DNA of 64,000 bases from an uncultured Collinsella sp. Lineage in GTDB: Bacteria > Actinomycetota > Coriobacteriia > Coriobacteriales > Coriobacteriaceae. The stretch spans positions 1 through 64,000 of the forward strand of contig UQIG01000002.1 of the NCBI GenBank assembly GCA_900541135.1. The letters run 5' to 3'. This document shows, piece after piece, positions 32,365 through 40,571 of this stretch (position 1 is the first letter of the stretch; every line of letters starts with the position of its first letter). Under the pieces are notes generated by a model. The model was not told the DNA's origin and did no database searches. It worked only from the letters and a program-made list of their open reading frames with translations. The position numbers were made by a program, and so were the translations under genes.

Positions 32365-32547
32365 ATGCGAGCCGAAGGCGAGAAGACCGAGGGCAGGTCT
32401 CAACTAATCGATCAGGGGTCGAAGCTGTTCGCCGCCGCTTGCCATGAATCGGGAATCGACGTGTCCAACGCGTGGCCGGCGAGCGATGAAGAACTCAAGC
32501 GTAGCGCCTATTCGGACCACTATGGTAAGGAGATGGACTGGCTCTAA
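32365..32547 (+). CDS. Possible 60-aa protein of unknown function
   Basis: Short acidic frame beginning directly after the peptidase stop, with GGAG eight bases before the ATG inside that gene, so coupled translation is possible. Composition is protein-like (SKLFAAACHESGIDVSNAWP) and it ends near a chain of hairpins. I recognise no family; it could be the tail of a degraded gene. Confidence 0.35.
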   Translation: MRAEGEKTEGRSQLIDQGSKLFAAACHESGIDVSNAWPASDEELKRSAYSDHYGKEMDWL

Positions 32548-32705
32548 TAGGCGAAACGTCGAAAACGCCAGATGAATGTCTGATGTCACTTTGACAAAAG
32601 TATCGCAGGCAGAACCAACGTCATAGTGCAAACTAACCTGACCCCATTGCACCAAACAGCTGGATTGAGCTGTTAAGACACCGCGGGTTGAGCAAACGTC
32701 AGCGA

Positions 32706-32805
32706 GCGACGTCCAGAGCGAACAAGTTGGCATGAAAAGGGCGAGGCATTGACCTTCTGGTCATGCCTCGCCTTTTGAATGACAAATTGTTGTTCTGGAC
32801 GTCGC
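32706..32805. repeat. Nested palindrome with terminator core
   Basis: Outer arms GCGACGTCCAGAGCGAACAA (32706-32725) and TTGTTGTTCTGGACGTCGC (32787-32805) enclose a strong inner hairpin AAAAGGGCGAGGCAT/ATGCCTCGCCTTTT (32735-32776) flanked by A and T runs, a bidirectional terminator. Two further hairpins follow, CCGCCGTTC/GAACGGCGG (32821-32842) and GTTCCGGCGTTT/AAACGCCGGAAC (32870-32896), with a direct repeat GCAGCGTCGA beside each. No gene is seen in 32548-32899. Confidence 0.7.
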
Positions 32806-32899
32806 GCAGCGTCGACCGGTCCGCCGTTCGTTAGAACGGCGGAACCCATGGGGCTCGCAGCGTCGAGGGGTTCCGGCGTTTGGAAAACGCCGGAACAAC

Positions 32900-33835
32900 C
32901 TAATGTTCGATCCAGCAGCGCAGGGTTTCGCCGGCTTGCAGGTGACGCAGGTTCTCCGCGGCGATGTCGACCACATTATTGAGCGTGGCTGCCAGGTGGA
33001 ACCAGCCGGAGACGTGCGGCGTGATGAGCATGTTGGGCGCATCCCACAGGGGGCTTGTCTCAGGCAGCGGCTCGGGGTCGGTGACGTCGACCGCGGCGCC
33101 GGCGAGATGTCCCGACTCCAGGGCGGCAACCAAGTCGTCGGCGACCACAAGGTCGCCGCGGCCGCCGTTGGCAAAGAAGGCGCCCGGTTTCATCGCGGCG
33201 AAGAACTCGGCGTTCGCCAGGTCGCGGGTCTCGGGCGTGCTGGGCATAAAGGATGCGACGATGTCAGCCTCGGCCAGGCGCTCGGACAGGGCGTCCATGC
33301 CGTCCATGTCCTCAAACACAATGGGGTAGACGAGTGGATGGCGCTTGATGCCGCGGACGTGCGCGCCCATGTTGCGGCAGAGCGTGGCGAAGTGGCCGCC
33401 GATATCGCCCGCGCCCAGCACCAGCACATTGGCGTTTTTGAGCGAGGTGACCGGCCCCAAATCCTCCCAGCGATGCTCGCGCTGCAAGTCGTGATAGCTG
33501 GGCAGGCGCTTCATCATGGAAAGGACCATGGCAAACATGTGCTCGCTCACAGCCTGGCCGTAGGCGCCCACCGAGCAAGACAGTTTGGCGTCGGCCGGCA
33601 CGGTGCCGGCGGCAAGGTAGTCGTCATAGCCGGCGGTCTGCAATTGCAACAGCTGGAGATGCTCGCATGCCGTGAGCATGTCAGGGTCGATGTTGCCCAG
33701 GATTACGTCGGCATCGGCGACCTGCTCGTGCGTGGCGGCGTCGGCGCTCGTGTAGATAAAGTCCTCGCCCGGAGCGCTCGACTCAAGAATTGCGCGATGA
33801 CGGTCGTTGACGGGCAACAAAACCAGGATGTTCAC
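32900..33835 (-). CDS. D-isomer-specific 2-hydroxyacid dehydrogenase
   Basis: 311-aa NAD(P)-dependent dehydrogenase of the D-2-hydroxyacid family (SerA/PdxB/GyaR type). The nucleotide loop VLGAGDIGGHFA, the catalytic Arg region NGGRGDLVVADDL, the Glu in VTDPEPLPETSPLW and the His in ITPHVSGW are in order. I choose GTG 33835, seven bases after GGAGAGG; an ATG frame to 33901 runs through a GGGAC-loop repeat and is rejected. Substrate unknown (glyoxylate, hydroxypyruvate or a 2-oxoacid). Confidence 0.87.
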   Translation of the reverse strand: MNILVLLPVNDRHRAILESSAPGEDFIYTSADAATHEQVADADVILGNIDPDMLTACEHLQLLQLQTAGYDDYLAAGTVPADAKLSCSVGAYGQAVSEHMFAMVLSMMKRLPSYHDLQREHRWEDLGPVTSLKNANVLVLGAGDIGGHFATLCRNMGAHVRGIKRHPLVYPIVFEDMDGMDALSERLAEADIVASFMPSTPETRDLANAEFFAAMKPGAFFANGGRGDLVVADDLVAALESGHLAGAAVDVTDPEPLPETSPLWDAPNMLITPHVSGWFHLAATLNNVVDIAAENLRHLQAGETLRCWIEH

Positions 33836-33854
33836 AAACGGTCCTCTCCGCTCG

Positions 33855-33889
33855 ACCTGCCAAAAAGGGACAGGTTTATTTTGGCAGGT
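33855..33889. repeat. GGGAC-loop hairpin, copy G4
   Basis: Perfect 11-base arms ACCTGCCAAAA and TTTTGGCAGGT around the 13-base loop AGGGACAGGTTTA, the cleanest copy of this family. It lies just upstream of the dehydrogenase start. Confidence 0.8.
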
Positions 33890-33913
33890 TTTATCAGGCA
33901 AAACGCTATAAAA

Positions 33914-33961
33914 ACGCCGGGCTTCGCGATGGTTAACATATCCATCGCGAAGCCCGGCGCA
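33914..33961 (-). terminator. Terminator of map
   Basis: GCCGGGCTTCGCGATGG and CCATCGCGAAGCCCGGC, 17 complementary bases, followed on the minus strand by GTTTTTATAG. A strong Rho-independent terminator eight bases past the stop. Confidence 0.85.
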
Positions 33962-33968
33962 TCCACGG

Positions 33969-34856
33969 CTACCAGCTCAGCAGCTCGTAGCCATCCTCGG
34001 TCACCACGAGCTGTACCTCGCACTGGGCCGAATCGCTGCCGTCCTTGGTGCGCACGCACCAACCGTCACCCTTGCTAATCTTAATGTCGGGCGCTCCGGC
34101 ATTGACCATGGGCTCGATGGTAAAGACCATGCCCGGAGCCATGATGGTGTCCACATCGGGCGCCTCGGTGGTAAAGCCCACAAACGGGTCCTCGTGGAAC
34201 TCCTTGCCGATGCCGTGTCCGCCGTACTCGCGCACCACGCTAAAGCCGGCGTCCTCGACGGTCTTTTGCACGGCCTCGGCCATAACGGACAACGGCAGCC
34301 ATGGCTTGACGGCCGCCAGACCCGCCTCCACGCTGGCACGGGTGACGTCGACCAGGCGCTGGCGCTCGGCCGAGACCTCGCCGATGCAGAACATACGGCT
34401 CGAATCACTAAAGTAGCCGTCCAGGATCGTGGAGCAGTCCACGTTGATAATATCGCCCTCGTGCAGCACGTCTGTATCACAGGGGATGCCGTGGCAGACG
34501 ACGTCGTTGATCGAGGTGCACACGCTCTTGGGATAGCCCTCGTAGTTGAGGTCGGCCGGCGTGCCACCGTGCTCGACGGTGTAGTCGTAGATCATCTGGT
34601 CGATCTGGTTGGTGGTCATGCCCGCGGCGATGTGTTCGCCTACGTAATCGAGCACGCCCACGTTGATAGCGGCCGAGCGCTTGATGCCCTCGATATCGGC
34701 GGGCGTCTTGTAGAGCGTACGGGGCAGAACCTCCCAGCCCTCCTCCCACAGGCGCTCGAGGCGCTCGTCGAAGGCGCTGTGACATTTCTTATATTTTTTG
34801 CCGCTGCCGCACCAGCAGGCGTCGTTGCGGCCGGGTACGGGTCCTTTGTCATACAT
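33969..34856 (-). CDS. map: Type I methionine aminopeptidase with SEC-C zinc motif
   Basis: 295-aa enzyme removing initiator Met. The N-terminus carries a SEC-C zinc finger (GRNDACWCGSGKKYKKCH), as in the longer MetAP variants, and the rest is the pita-bread fold with metal ligands in VDCSTILDGYFSDSSRMF, GHGIGKEFHEDP (His) and VFTIEPMVN plus the late CEVQLVVTEDGYELL. It starts at ATG 34856 and stands alone, ended by a strong hairpin. The SEC-C motif is thought to aid ribosome or partner binding. Confidence 0.93.
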   Translation of the reverse strand: MYDKGPVPGRNDACWCGSGKKYKKCHSAFDERLERLWEEGWEVLPRTLYKTPADIEGIKRSAAINVGVLDYVGEHIAAGMTTNQIDQMIYDYTVEHGGTPADLNYEGYPKSVCTSINDVVCHGIPCDTDVLHEGDIINVDCSTILDGYFSDSSRMFCIGEVSAERQRLVDVTRASVEAGLAAVKPWLPLSVMAEAVQKTVEDAGFSVVREYGGHGIGKEFHEDPFVGFTTEAPDVDTIMAPGMVFTIEPMVNAGAPDIKISKGDGWCVRTKDGSDSAQCEVQLVVTEDGYELLSW

Positions 34857-34908
34857 GGCTAACTTCCTTTCATCCGCAGCTAGTATAGCCCACTCACGCG
34901 TCCATAAA

Positions 34909-34975
34909 AGTTGCGGTGATATAGTTCCGATTTAAGCGGTTTAACAGCATAAACAGGAACTATATCACCGCAACT
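34909..34975. repeat. K-family hairpin, copy K2 (27-base loop)
   Basis: Arms AGTTGCGGTGATATAGTTCC and GGAACTATATCACCGCAACT, 20 perfect bases, around a 27-base loop sharing GC and TAAA positions with K1. Just past the radical SAM gene's 3' end, with GGGATGG and ACTAGCTGCTG nearby as in K1. Confidence 0.8.
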
Positions 34976-35016
34976 GATGGAGCGGGATGGCTGACACTAG
35001 CTGCTGCGTGGTTTTG

Positions 35017-35793
35017 CTAGTAGCTCACTTGGCAGGGAATGCCGAGGGCGCGCACGCGTGCGGCAATCTTGTCGAGCACCTCGGGCACCGCTTTGGCAAG
35101 GCCGGCGATTGGTGTCTCGCGCGCCACCGTGTAGATGGTCGCCTCCTGCGGACGAATGCGCTCGAGCGCCGCGAGCCAAAGGCCAACGTACTCCTCGCTA
35201 GTGTTATCGAGGGGCTTGCCCCGATACTCGCCGGTCAAAAAGATCGTCTGGATAATGACATGACCGTTAAAGCTCGCGAACGTCTCGATCTGGTGCTCTA
35301 CATCGTAGGGGCCAACGGGCTGGTCGAGCAGCTGGATAAATGTCGGATCGACCGTATCGAGCTTGAGGATGTTGTCGTCGACCATCATGAGCGCATCGTG
35401 CACCTGGGGACGGTCGGCGCGCGTGCCGTTGGAAAGCACGGCAATCTTGGTGTTTGGGGCCAGCTGATCGCGAAGCGCGACAGCGCCGGCGATGGCCTGC
35501 GGAAACTCCGGTGCGGCGGTGGGCTCGCCGTTGCCTGCGAAGGTGATCACATCGGGGAGCTCGCCCTCAGCTGCCATCTCGCGCAGCTTTGCCTCGAGCA
35601 CGTCGAGTACCACGGTAGCTGTGTTGTACGGCTCATGGCAGGGGCGCTCGGCGTTGAGGCCGTTTTCGCAGTAAATGCAGTCGAACGTGCAGATTTTGCC
35701 GCTGGCCGGCATCATGTTGACGCCGAGCGAGAGACCAAGGCGACGGCTGCGAACGGGCCCAAAGATGGGGCTGGCATTTAAAAACGTAGACAT
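35017..35793 (-). CDS. Radical SAM protein
   Basis: 258-aa radical SAM enzyme with CTFDCIYCENG (CxxxCxxC cluster ligands, ~residues 35-42), a SAM-binding FAGNGEPTAAPEF and LSNGTRADRP. It belongs to the COG0731-like Fe-S oxidoreductases, some of which are tRNA wybutosine-type or unknown modifiers. Start 35793 (nine bases after AAGGAG) or 35799 (three bases) are both possible. The last residues match the family; no substrate can be named. Confidence 0.8.
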   Translation of the reverse strand: MSTFLNASPIFGPVRSRRLGLSLGVNMMPASGKICTFDCIYCENGLNAERPCHEPYNTATVVLDVLEAKLREMAAEGELPDVITFAGNGEPTAAPEFPQAIAGAVALRDQLAPNTKIAVLSNGTRADRPQVHDALMMVDDNILKLDTVDPTFIQLLDQPVGPYDVEHQIETFASFNGHVIIQTIFLTGEYRGKPLDNTSEEYVGLWLAALERIRPQEATIYTVARETPIAGLAKAVPEVLDKIAARVRALGIPCQVSY

Positions 35794-36028
35794 AGGCATA
35801 TGCTCCTTGGGACAGTTGAGCTTAAGCATAGCATCGGCCTCCATGTGGGTCGCGGGTTTGGGTGCTGTTGTTTAGGCAGAAACCTTGCAATCGGGTGAGT
35901 TTACAAAACCCCGTCATGAAAGAGTGCGAGTCGGGTACAGTAAACGCATTCATGTACACACAAAATGACGCCATCTGGCCAAGCCGCGCCCCGGCACGGC
36001 CTGGTGGCGTTGACGATGGGAATACAGT

Positions 36029-36826
36029 ATGGATTTTACGGTCGAGAATGCGGGCACCACGATTGCCTGCCGTGAGTATGCCAGCCTGGATGCATCGTCC
36101 GATACACCCGCCTTGGTGTGCGTGCACGGTGCGTGCGTCGACGGTGTCTTTTTTGACGGTATCGCCCGCGAGCTCGCCTGCGACAATCGCGTCATTGCCT
36201 ACGACCGCCGCGGTTGCGGCGAGAGCGGCGACGCTGCGGACGGACGCTACGACCTCGCCGCCCAGGCCGCCGACCTGCAGGCCGTTATCGAGCATATTGG
36301 CGCTCCGGCAAACGTGCTCGCGCACAGTGCCGGTACGTTGGTGACCCTGGAGCTTCTCCGTGCAAACCCCGCCATAATTTCGCGTGCGATCCTGCATGAA
36401 CCTGCCGTGACAAACGAGGGTGCCGGTCTGGGCGCGGCCCCGGTTTTGCTCGAGATGATCGCCGCGGGAAAGGTCTCCAGGGCATTACGGGCCTTCCTGG
36501 GCGCCATCGGCGATTCGGACCCTGAGGCTCCCAAGACAACCGAGGCAGAAGCCAAGCATGCCTTGCGCAACGGCCGTAGTTTCATGGCAAACGAATACGG
36601 GATTACTATGACCTGCGTTCCCGATTGGGATAGCGTTCGCGCGTCGAAAACGGTGGCCGCCGTGCTCTTGGGTGAACTCTCGATTGGCACGCCCCGCGAG
36701 GCGGGCACGAGGATGGCGGCTGAGCTTTTGGACTGTCCGCTCGTAACGGTTCCCGGCGCGCACAACGGCCTGCGCGATCGCCCGGCAGCGGCTGCCCGGG
36801 CTGTTCGTGGCATCCTGGGGCTCTAG
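36029..36826 (+). CDS. Alpha/beta hydrolase
   Basis: 265-aa alpha/beta-hydrolase-fold protein, cytoplasmic. Oxyanion region VCVHGACVDGVFFDG, the DRRGCGESG block, the nucleophile elbow LAHSAGTLV, and a late His in PGAHNGLRDRP give a plausible Ser-Asp-His triad. Probably an esterase or amidase; substrate unknown. The ribosome site is weak (GATGGGAA). TACAGT (35935-35940) may be a -10 box. It follows the radical SAM gene divergently. Confidence 0.82.
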   Translation: MDFTVENAGTTIACREYASLDASSDTPALVCVHGACVDGVFFDGIARELACDNRVIAYDRRGCGESGDAADGRYDLAAQAADLQAVIEHIGAPANVLAHSAGTLVTLELLRANPAIISRAILHEPAVTNEGAGLGAAPVLLEMIAAGKVSRALRAFLGAIGDSDPEAPKTTEAEAKHALRNGRSFMANEYGITMTCVPDWDSVRASKTVAAVLLGELSIGTPREAGTRMAAELLDCPLVTVPGAHNGLRDRPAAAARAVRGILGL

Positions 36827-37037
36827 CAGCCGCAATAGCCAAAGCGGGCTTCACCAGCAGACGTTTCGGCCGTGTTAACAAATGTGTTCAAAACCTCACG
36901 TCTGCGGCTTCAATCGCGCCGTCTGCCAACTCATAAAAATGTAACAGCATTCACGTGCTTACCTGCATCGGCAAGGTGTTACCCTTGTAGCATTTGGAAC
37001 CCACCGCTACCATGCGAAGCTATCGAAAGGGCCCCAT

Positions 37038-38918
37038 ATGCTCAATAATCACGAGGTCAATCTAACCGACGAGGAGGCTGCCGCTGAGGTCGCCCGCGTC
37101 GCGAAGACCTACCCCGTGGTGCGTTTGCTGTCGGCCGATCAGATTAAGAGCGAGCCTAACTGCCTGCTCGCCGGCGATCGCTGCCCTTGTCTGCGTCAGT
37201 CGAGTCTTGAGGCTTTGGCAGACTCCGATGAGGTGTCGGAGCAACTGCTCAACGATGGTGTTGAGTACCGCGCTCGCCTACGCCCTCTAAAGGTCGAGGG
37301 TGAGCCTCGTGTCTTGCTGATGGTGCGTCCGATCGATGAACAAGAGGCTGCAGAAGAGGACCTTGTCTACACCGACGTGCTGACGAGTGTGCGCAATCGC
37401 CGATATTACGAGGAAAAGCTCCGTAGCGCCCGCATGAAGGCCGGCGTTGCGGTGGTCGACCTTGACGATTTTAGGGTCTTCAACGATACGTGTGGCCGTC
37501 ATGCCGGCGACCTTGCGCTCGGTGCCGTGGCGACAGCCATACGCAGCGGTATTCGTTCGACTGACGAACTTGTGCGCTATGGCTGCGACAAGTTTGTGGC
37601 CGTCATGCCCGATATTCCCTCCGATGACTTCGCCCGTCGCCTGCGTCAGGTATCCGATGCCGTTCGTTCCGCGATTATTCCGGGCCATGAGCACGTGAGC
37701 TTGACGGCATGTGTTGGTGGCGTTCGCATTCATGGCGAGACGGTTGATGAGGGCGTTGGCCGCGCTGTCCAGTTACTGAGCCGTGCTAAGGCAAAAGCCG
37801 GTACGGTCGTGACCGATGGCGATTTCATCGAGGCCTTCCAAAGCGAAAAGCCTTTGGTGCTTATCGTCGATGACTCCGAGATGAACCGAGCCATTCTCAA
37901 CGAGATGCTCAAGGACGAGTATTGCATCCTCGAGGCCGAAAACGGTCGTACGGCGCTCGATATGGTCGACCGTTATGGCGATGAGTTGTCGCTCGTGCTG
38001 CTGGACATTGTCATGCCGGGCGTGAGCGGCTTTGAGGTGCTGGCCGATCTGTCGCGCCGATCGGTTGTTGACAATCTGCCTGTCATCATGATTTCGAGCG
38101 AAGAATCCGACGATGTGGTTCTGCGTGCGTACGAGCTGGGCGCCTCGGACTATATCAGCAGCCCGTTTGACGCCCGTGTCGTGCGCCGTCGTGTAAGCAA
38201 CACTATCCGTCTGTACGCCAAACAGCGCCGCCTGACGAGCCTGCTGTCCCAGCAGTACAACGAGCGCGTCAAGAACAGTCGCATGCTCATCGACATCATG
38301 GCCGGTGTCATGGAACTTCGCAATGGCGAGAGCGGCAGGCACGTTACGAATATCGAAAAGCTGACCGAGCTGCTGCTTGGCTGTCTGGTCCAGCGTAGCG
38401 ACACTATTTCCCTCGACAACGAGGAACGCTCCACGATTGCCCTGGCTTCGGCGCTGCACGATATCGGCAAGATGGCGATTGACGATGCGATTCTCAACAA
38501 ACCCGGACGCCTTACGTCCGAGGAGTTCGAGATTATGAAGACGCATACCACGATCGGCGCCAACATGCTGTTTGAGCTGGGCCGCCATCACGTCGGCAAT
38601 GCGCTTATGGAATATGCGTACCAGATTGCGCGTTGGCACCACGAGCGCTGGGACGGCAAGGGCTATCCCGATGGCCTTAAGGGCGACGATATTCCCATTG
38701 CCGCGCAGGTGGTCTCGGTGGCCGACGTGTACGATGCTCTGACGAGCGTGCGTGTGTACAAGGACGCTATCCCGCACAAGGAGGCGATCCAGATGATCCT
38801 GGACGGTAAGTGCGGCACCTTTAACCCGCTGTTGCTCGACTGCCTGCTCGAGGTGCAAGACCGTATTGCCGAGACGTTGGCACGCCCCGCCGACGTTGTC
38901 GCGTTTCCCACGATTTAG
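37038..38918 (+). CDS. GGDEF-like / response receiver / HD-GYP protein
   Basis: 626-aa signalling protein. An N-terminal region (~1-115) precedes a GGDEF-fold domain (~120-265) whose signature is RYGCDKF instead of GGDEF, so it is probably not a cyclase. A receiver domain follows (~275-390) with IVDDSE, the phospho-acceptor LLDIVMPG and SSEESD. The C-terminal HD-GYP domain (~410-610) has HDIGKM, HHERWDGKGYPDGL and DVYDALTS, an intact c-di-GMP or cGAMP phosphodiesterase site. GAAAGGG precedes the ATG. An HPt gene follows 23 bases later, pointing to phosphorelay control. Confidence 0.88.
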   Translation: MLNNHEVNLTDEEAAAEVARVAKTYPVVRLLSADQIKSEPNCLLAGDRCPCLRQSSLEALADSDEVSEQLLNDGVEYRARLRPLKVEGEPRVLLMVRPIDEQEAAEEDLVYTDVLTSVRNRRYYEEKLRSARMKAGVAVVDLDDFRVFNDTCGRHAGDLALGAVATAIRSGIRSTDELVRYGCDKFVAVMPDIPSDDFARRLRQVSDAVRSAIIPGHEHVSLTACVGGVRIHGETVDEGVGRAVQLLSRAKAKAGTVVTDGDFIEAFQSEKPLVLIVDDSEMNRAILNEMLKDEYCILEAENGRTALDMVDRYGDELSLVLLDIVMPGVSGFEVLADLSRRSVVDNLPVIMISSEESDDVVLRAYELGASDYISSPFDARVVRRRVSNTIRLYAKQRRLTSLLSQQYNERVKNSRMLIDIMAGVMELRNGESGRHVTNIEKLTELLLGCLVQRSDTISLDNEERSTIALASALHDIGKMAIDDAILNKPGRLTSEEFEIMKTHTTIGANMLFELGRHHVGNALMEYAYQIARWHHERWDGKGYPDGLKGDDIPIAAQVVSVADVYDALTSVRVYKDAIPHKEAIQMILDGKCGTFNPLLLDCLLEVQDRIAETLARPADVVAFPTI

Positions 38919-38941
38919 TTTGACCTAAGGAGTTTTAATCC

Positions 38942-39298
38942 ATGATTTCCATGCGTGAGGCGTATGAGAAGATCGGCGCTAATTATGATGACGCGTGCGC
39001 TCGGCTGATGGGCGAGGAAATGCTTGCCCGCTTTGCCCTCAAGTTTTTGGATGACGAGAGCATGGACAAGCTGGAGGCCGCCATGGCGGCAGGAGACGCC
39101 GAAGGTGCGTTTATGGCAGCGCACACGCTCAAGGGCGTGAGCCAGAACCTGGGATTCGATAATCTGTACGAGCCGGCGGTCGTGGTGACCGAAGCACTGC
39201 GCGGCGCCGATGCCGTTGACGGCGCTCGTGAGGGAATGCATGCGCTGCAGCAGCAATATGCGGCTACGATGTCGGCCCTGCGCGAGGCGGCCGAATAA
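38942..39298 (+). CDS. HPt (histidine phosphotransfer) domain protein
   Basis: 118-aa four-helix HPt protein with phospho-acceptor H61 in FMAAHTLKGVSQNLGF. AAGGAG lies nine bases before ATG 38942 and the spacer to the upstream gene is 23 bases, so the two are an operon. It probably passes a phosphate to the receiver domain of that protein; no histidine kinase is nearby. Confidence 0.88.
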   Translation: MISMREAYEKIGANYDDACARLMGEEMLARFALKFLDDESMDKLEAAMAAGDAEGAFMAAHTLKGVSQNLGFDNLYEPAVVVTEALRGADAVDGAREGMHALQQQYAATMSALREAAE

Positions 39299-39322
39299 GA
39301 GCTTGCGGGCCTTGATGACTAT

Positions 39323-39386
39323 GAGAGTGGATAATCTCCCGTTTTAGGCCCGGTGGCGGCCTCAAAGTGGGAGATTATCCACTCTC
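39323..39386. repeat. Stem-loop with 18-base arms and 28-base loop
   Basis: GAGAGTGGATAATCTCCC and GGGAGATTATCCACTCTC are perfectly complementary; the 28-base loop contains AGGCC/GGCCT. It follows the HPt gene by 24 bases. The geometry resembles the K and T elements, but the arm sequence is different. Confidence 0.7.
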
Positions 39387-39474
39387 GTTCGATATGTGTC
39401 CAAAAATCCACGCTCACCCCTCCGGGTTAGTAAATGGCCTATGCGCACTGGCGGGGCTTTCCGCATGCAATCAA

Positions 39475-39508
39475 TATCGTTGTTCGATAAACTGTTCGAA
39501 TAACGATA
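39475..39508 (+). promoter_or_regulatory. Operator-like palindrome upstream of the DUF2975 gene
   Basis: TATCGTTGTTCGA and TCGAATAACGATA, 12 of 13 positions complementary, spaced 8 bases, 21 bases before the start codon. Half-sites TATCGTT recur before the ABC operon at 40519. Confidence 0.55.
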
Positions 39509-39528
39509 GAGTCGATGAGGGTGAGTGT

Positions 39529-40089
39529 ATGTCTAACAGCGTTCAGCGTATGGCCAAAGCGGGCGAAAATATCAGGAAGCTTGGCTTTTGCATGGCAGCC
39601 GTTTTTGCAGGGATGCTCGTCGCTTTTGCCGCGTTGGTTGTTTACGTGATCTGGTATGCGGTTGCAAACGTTGCCTCTGTCGATTCTTTCGGCGTCGTGA
39701 CGCTTCTCGATGGCGGGTGCATCGTTATCCCAAGCGGACTGTGCCTGGCACTCGTCGTGGGTATTTCGCTTGTCGTTCTGTGTGGGATCAGCCGTAACAT
39801 CTCGCGAGGCGTCTCGCCCTTTACCAAGACGCATGTGCGGCTTATCCGTGTTCTTGCGCTTGCCTTTGCTGTTAACGCCGCGGTTTCGCTTATTGGTGCC
39901 TACGGATCGGTCAATCTTACCATTGGTGGGCTGGAGCTTTACGTCGTGCCTCATTCCTTCGTTATTGAGATTTGCCAAGGCGTTGCCTTTGATGCGGGGT
40001 CGCTTATCGGCACGGCTGTCTGTCTGTGTATCTCGGTGATCTGGAGTTATGCCTCGCTGCTCCAAGAGCAGTCTGACGAGCTTGTGTAG
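39529..40089 (+). CDS. DUF2975-like membrane protein
   Basis: 186-aa protein with four membrane helices (~21-44, 65-90, 108-130, 150-172) and the DUF2975 loop RNISRGVSPFTKTHVRLIRV between helices 2 and 3. DUF2975 proteins are typically encoded just before a small Cro-type regulator, as here. GAGGG lies before ATG 39529; the frame upstream to 39367 lies in the stem-loop and is rejected. Role unknown; a membrane sensor for the partner regulator is a common guess. Confidence 0.8.
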   Translation: MSNSVQRMAKAGENIRKLGFCMAAVFAGMLVAFAALVVYVIWYAVANVASVDSFGVVTLLDGGCIVIPSGLCLALVVGISLVVLCGISRNISRGVSPFTKTHVRLIRVLALAFAVNAAVSLIGAYGSVNLTIGGLELYVVPHSFVIEICQGVAFDAGSLIGTAVCLCISVIWSYASLLQEQSDELV

Positions 40090-40097
40090 GAGGAAGC

Positions 40098-40427
40098 ATG
40101 AGCTATCTCATCATCGAGCTTGAGACGCAGCTACTTAAGACCGGAAAGACCAGCGCTGATCTGATTCGGGCGACGGGGCATACTCCGGCTAATATTTCAA
40201 AGCTGAGAAACGGAAAGATAAAAGCTATTCGCCTAAAGACGCTTCTCGATATCTGTGATGAGCTTGATTGTCAACCGGGAGATATTATTCAGCGCGTGAG
40301 CGAGAAAGAGCTTGAGGAGCTTATTGTTGAGCGTGCAAAAAATGTCGTGAGGCAGATGCGGGACGGCGGAGGTAATGAGGTATCGCTTCCGACATCCGTC
40401 TTTGCTGTCGATTTGAGTGACGAGTAG
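40098..40427 (+). CDS. Small XRE-type regulator, DUF2975 partner
   Basis: 109-aa protein with an HTH of the YozG/Cro class (~15-60: KTSADLIRATGHTPANISKL then NGKIKAIRLKTLLDICDEL, then LDCQPGDII) and a charged tail. AGGAGG precedes ATG 40098; it is eight bases after the membrane protein gene. Probable ligand: the TATCG-type palindromes at 39475 and 40519, so it may control the ABC operon downstream. Confidence 0.82.
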   Translation: MSYLIIELETQLLKTGKTSADLIRATGHTPANISKLRNGKIKAIRLKTLLDICDELDCQPGDIIQRVSEKELEELIVERAKNVVRQMRDGGGNEVSLPTSVFAVDLSDE

Positions 40428-40461
40428 CTTAAGGCGAACAACTAAAACGAAGTATCAGCGT

Positions 40462-40498
40462 GAAGGGACCCGTGTCTAACACGGGTCCCTTCTTTTAG
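40462..40498 (+). terminator. Terminator after the XRE gene
   Basis: GAAGGGACCCGTGT and ACACGGGTCCCTTC with a 3-base loop, then TTTTAG. Strong Rho-independent terminator. Confidence 0.88.
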
Positions 40499-40503
40499 AT
40501 TAT

Positions 40504-40554
40504 CTTGACAAATATGAGTTATCGAAAAACAATAACAATCATTGAAAACGATAA
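40504..40554 (+). promoter_or_regulatory. Promoter/operator of the ABC exporter operon
   Basis: TTGACA (40505-40510) is a -35 match; an A/T-rich region 17-19 bases on contains AACAAT/ACAATA but no clear -10 box. TTATCG (40519-40524) and CGATAA (40549-40554) with CAAT/ATTG inside form a dyad that resembles the half-sites at 39475. Confidence 0.45.
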
Positions 40555-40571
40555 AGGAAAGAAGGAACGAT

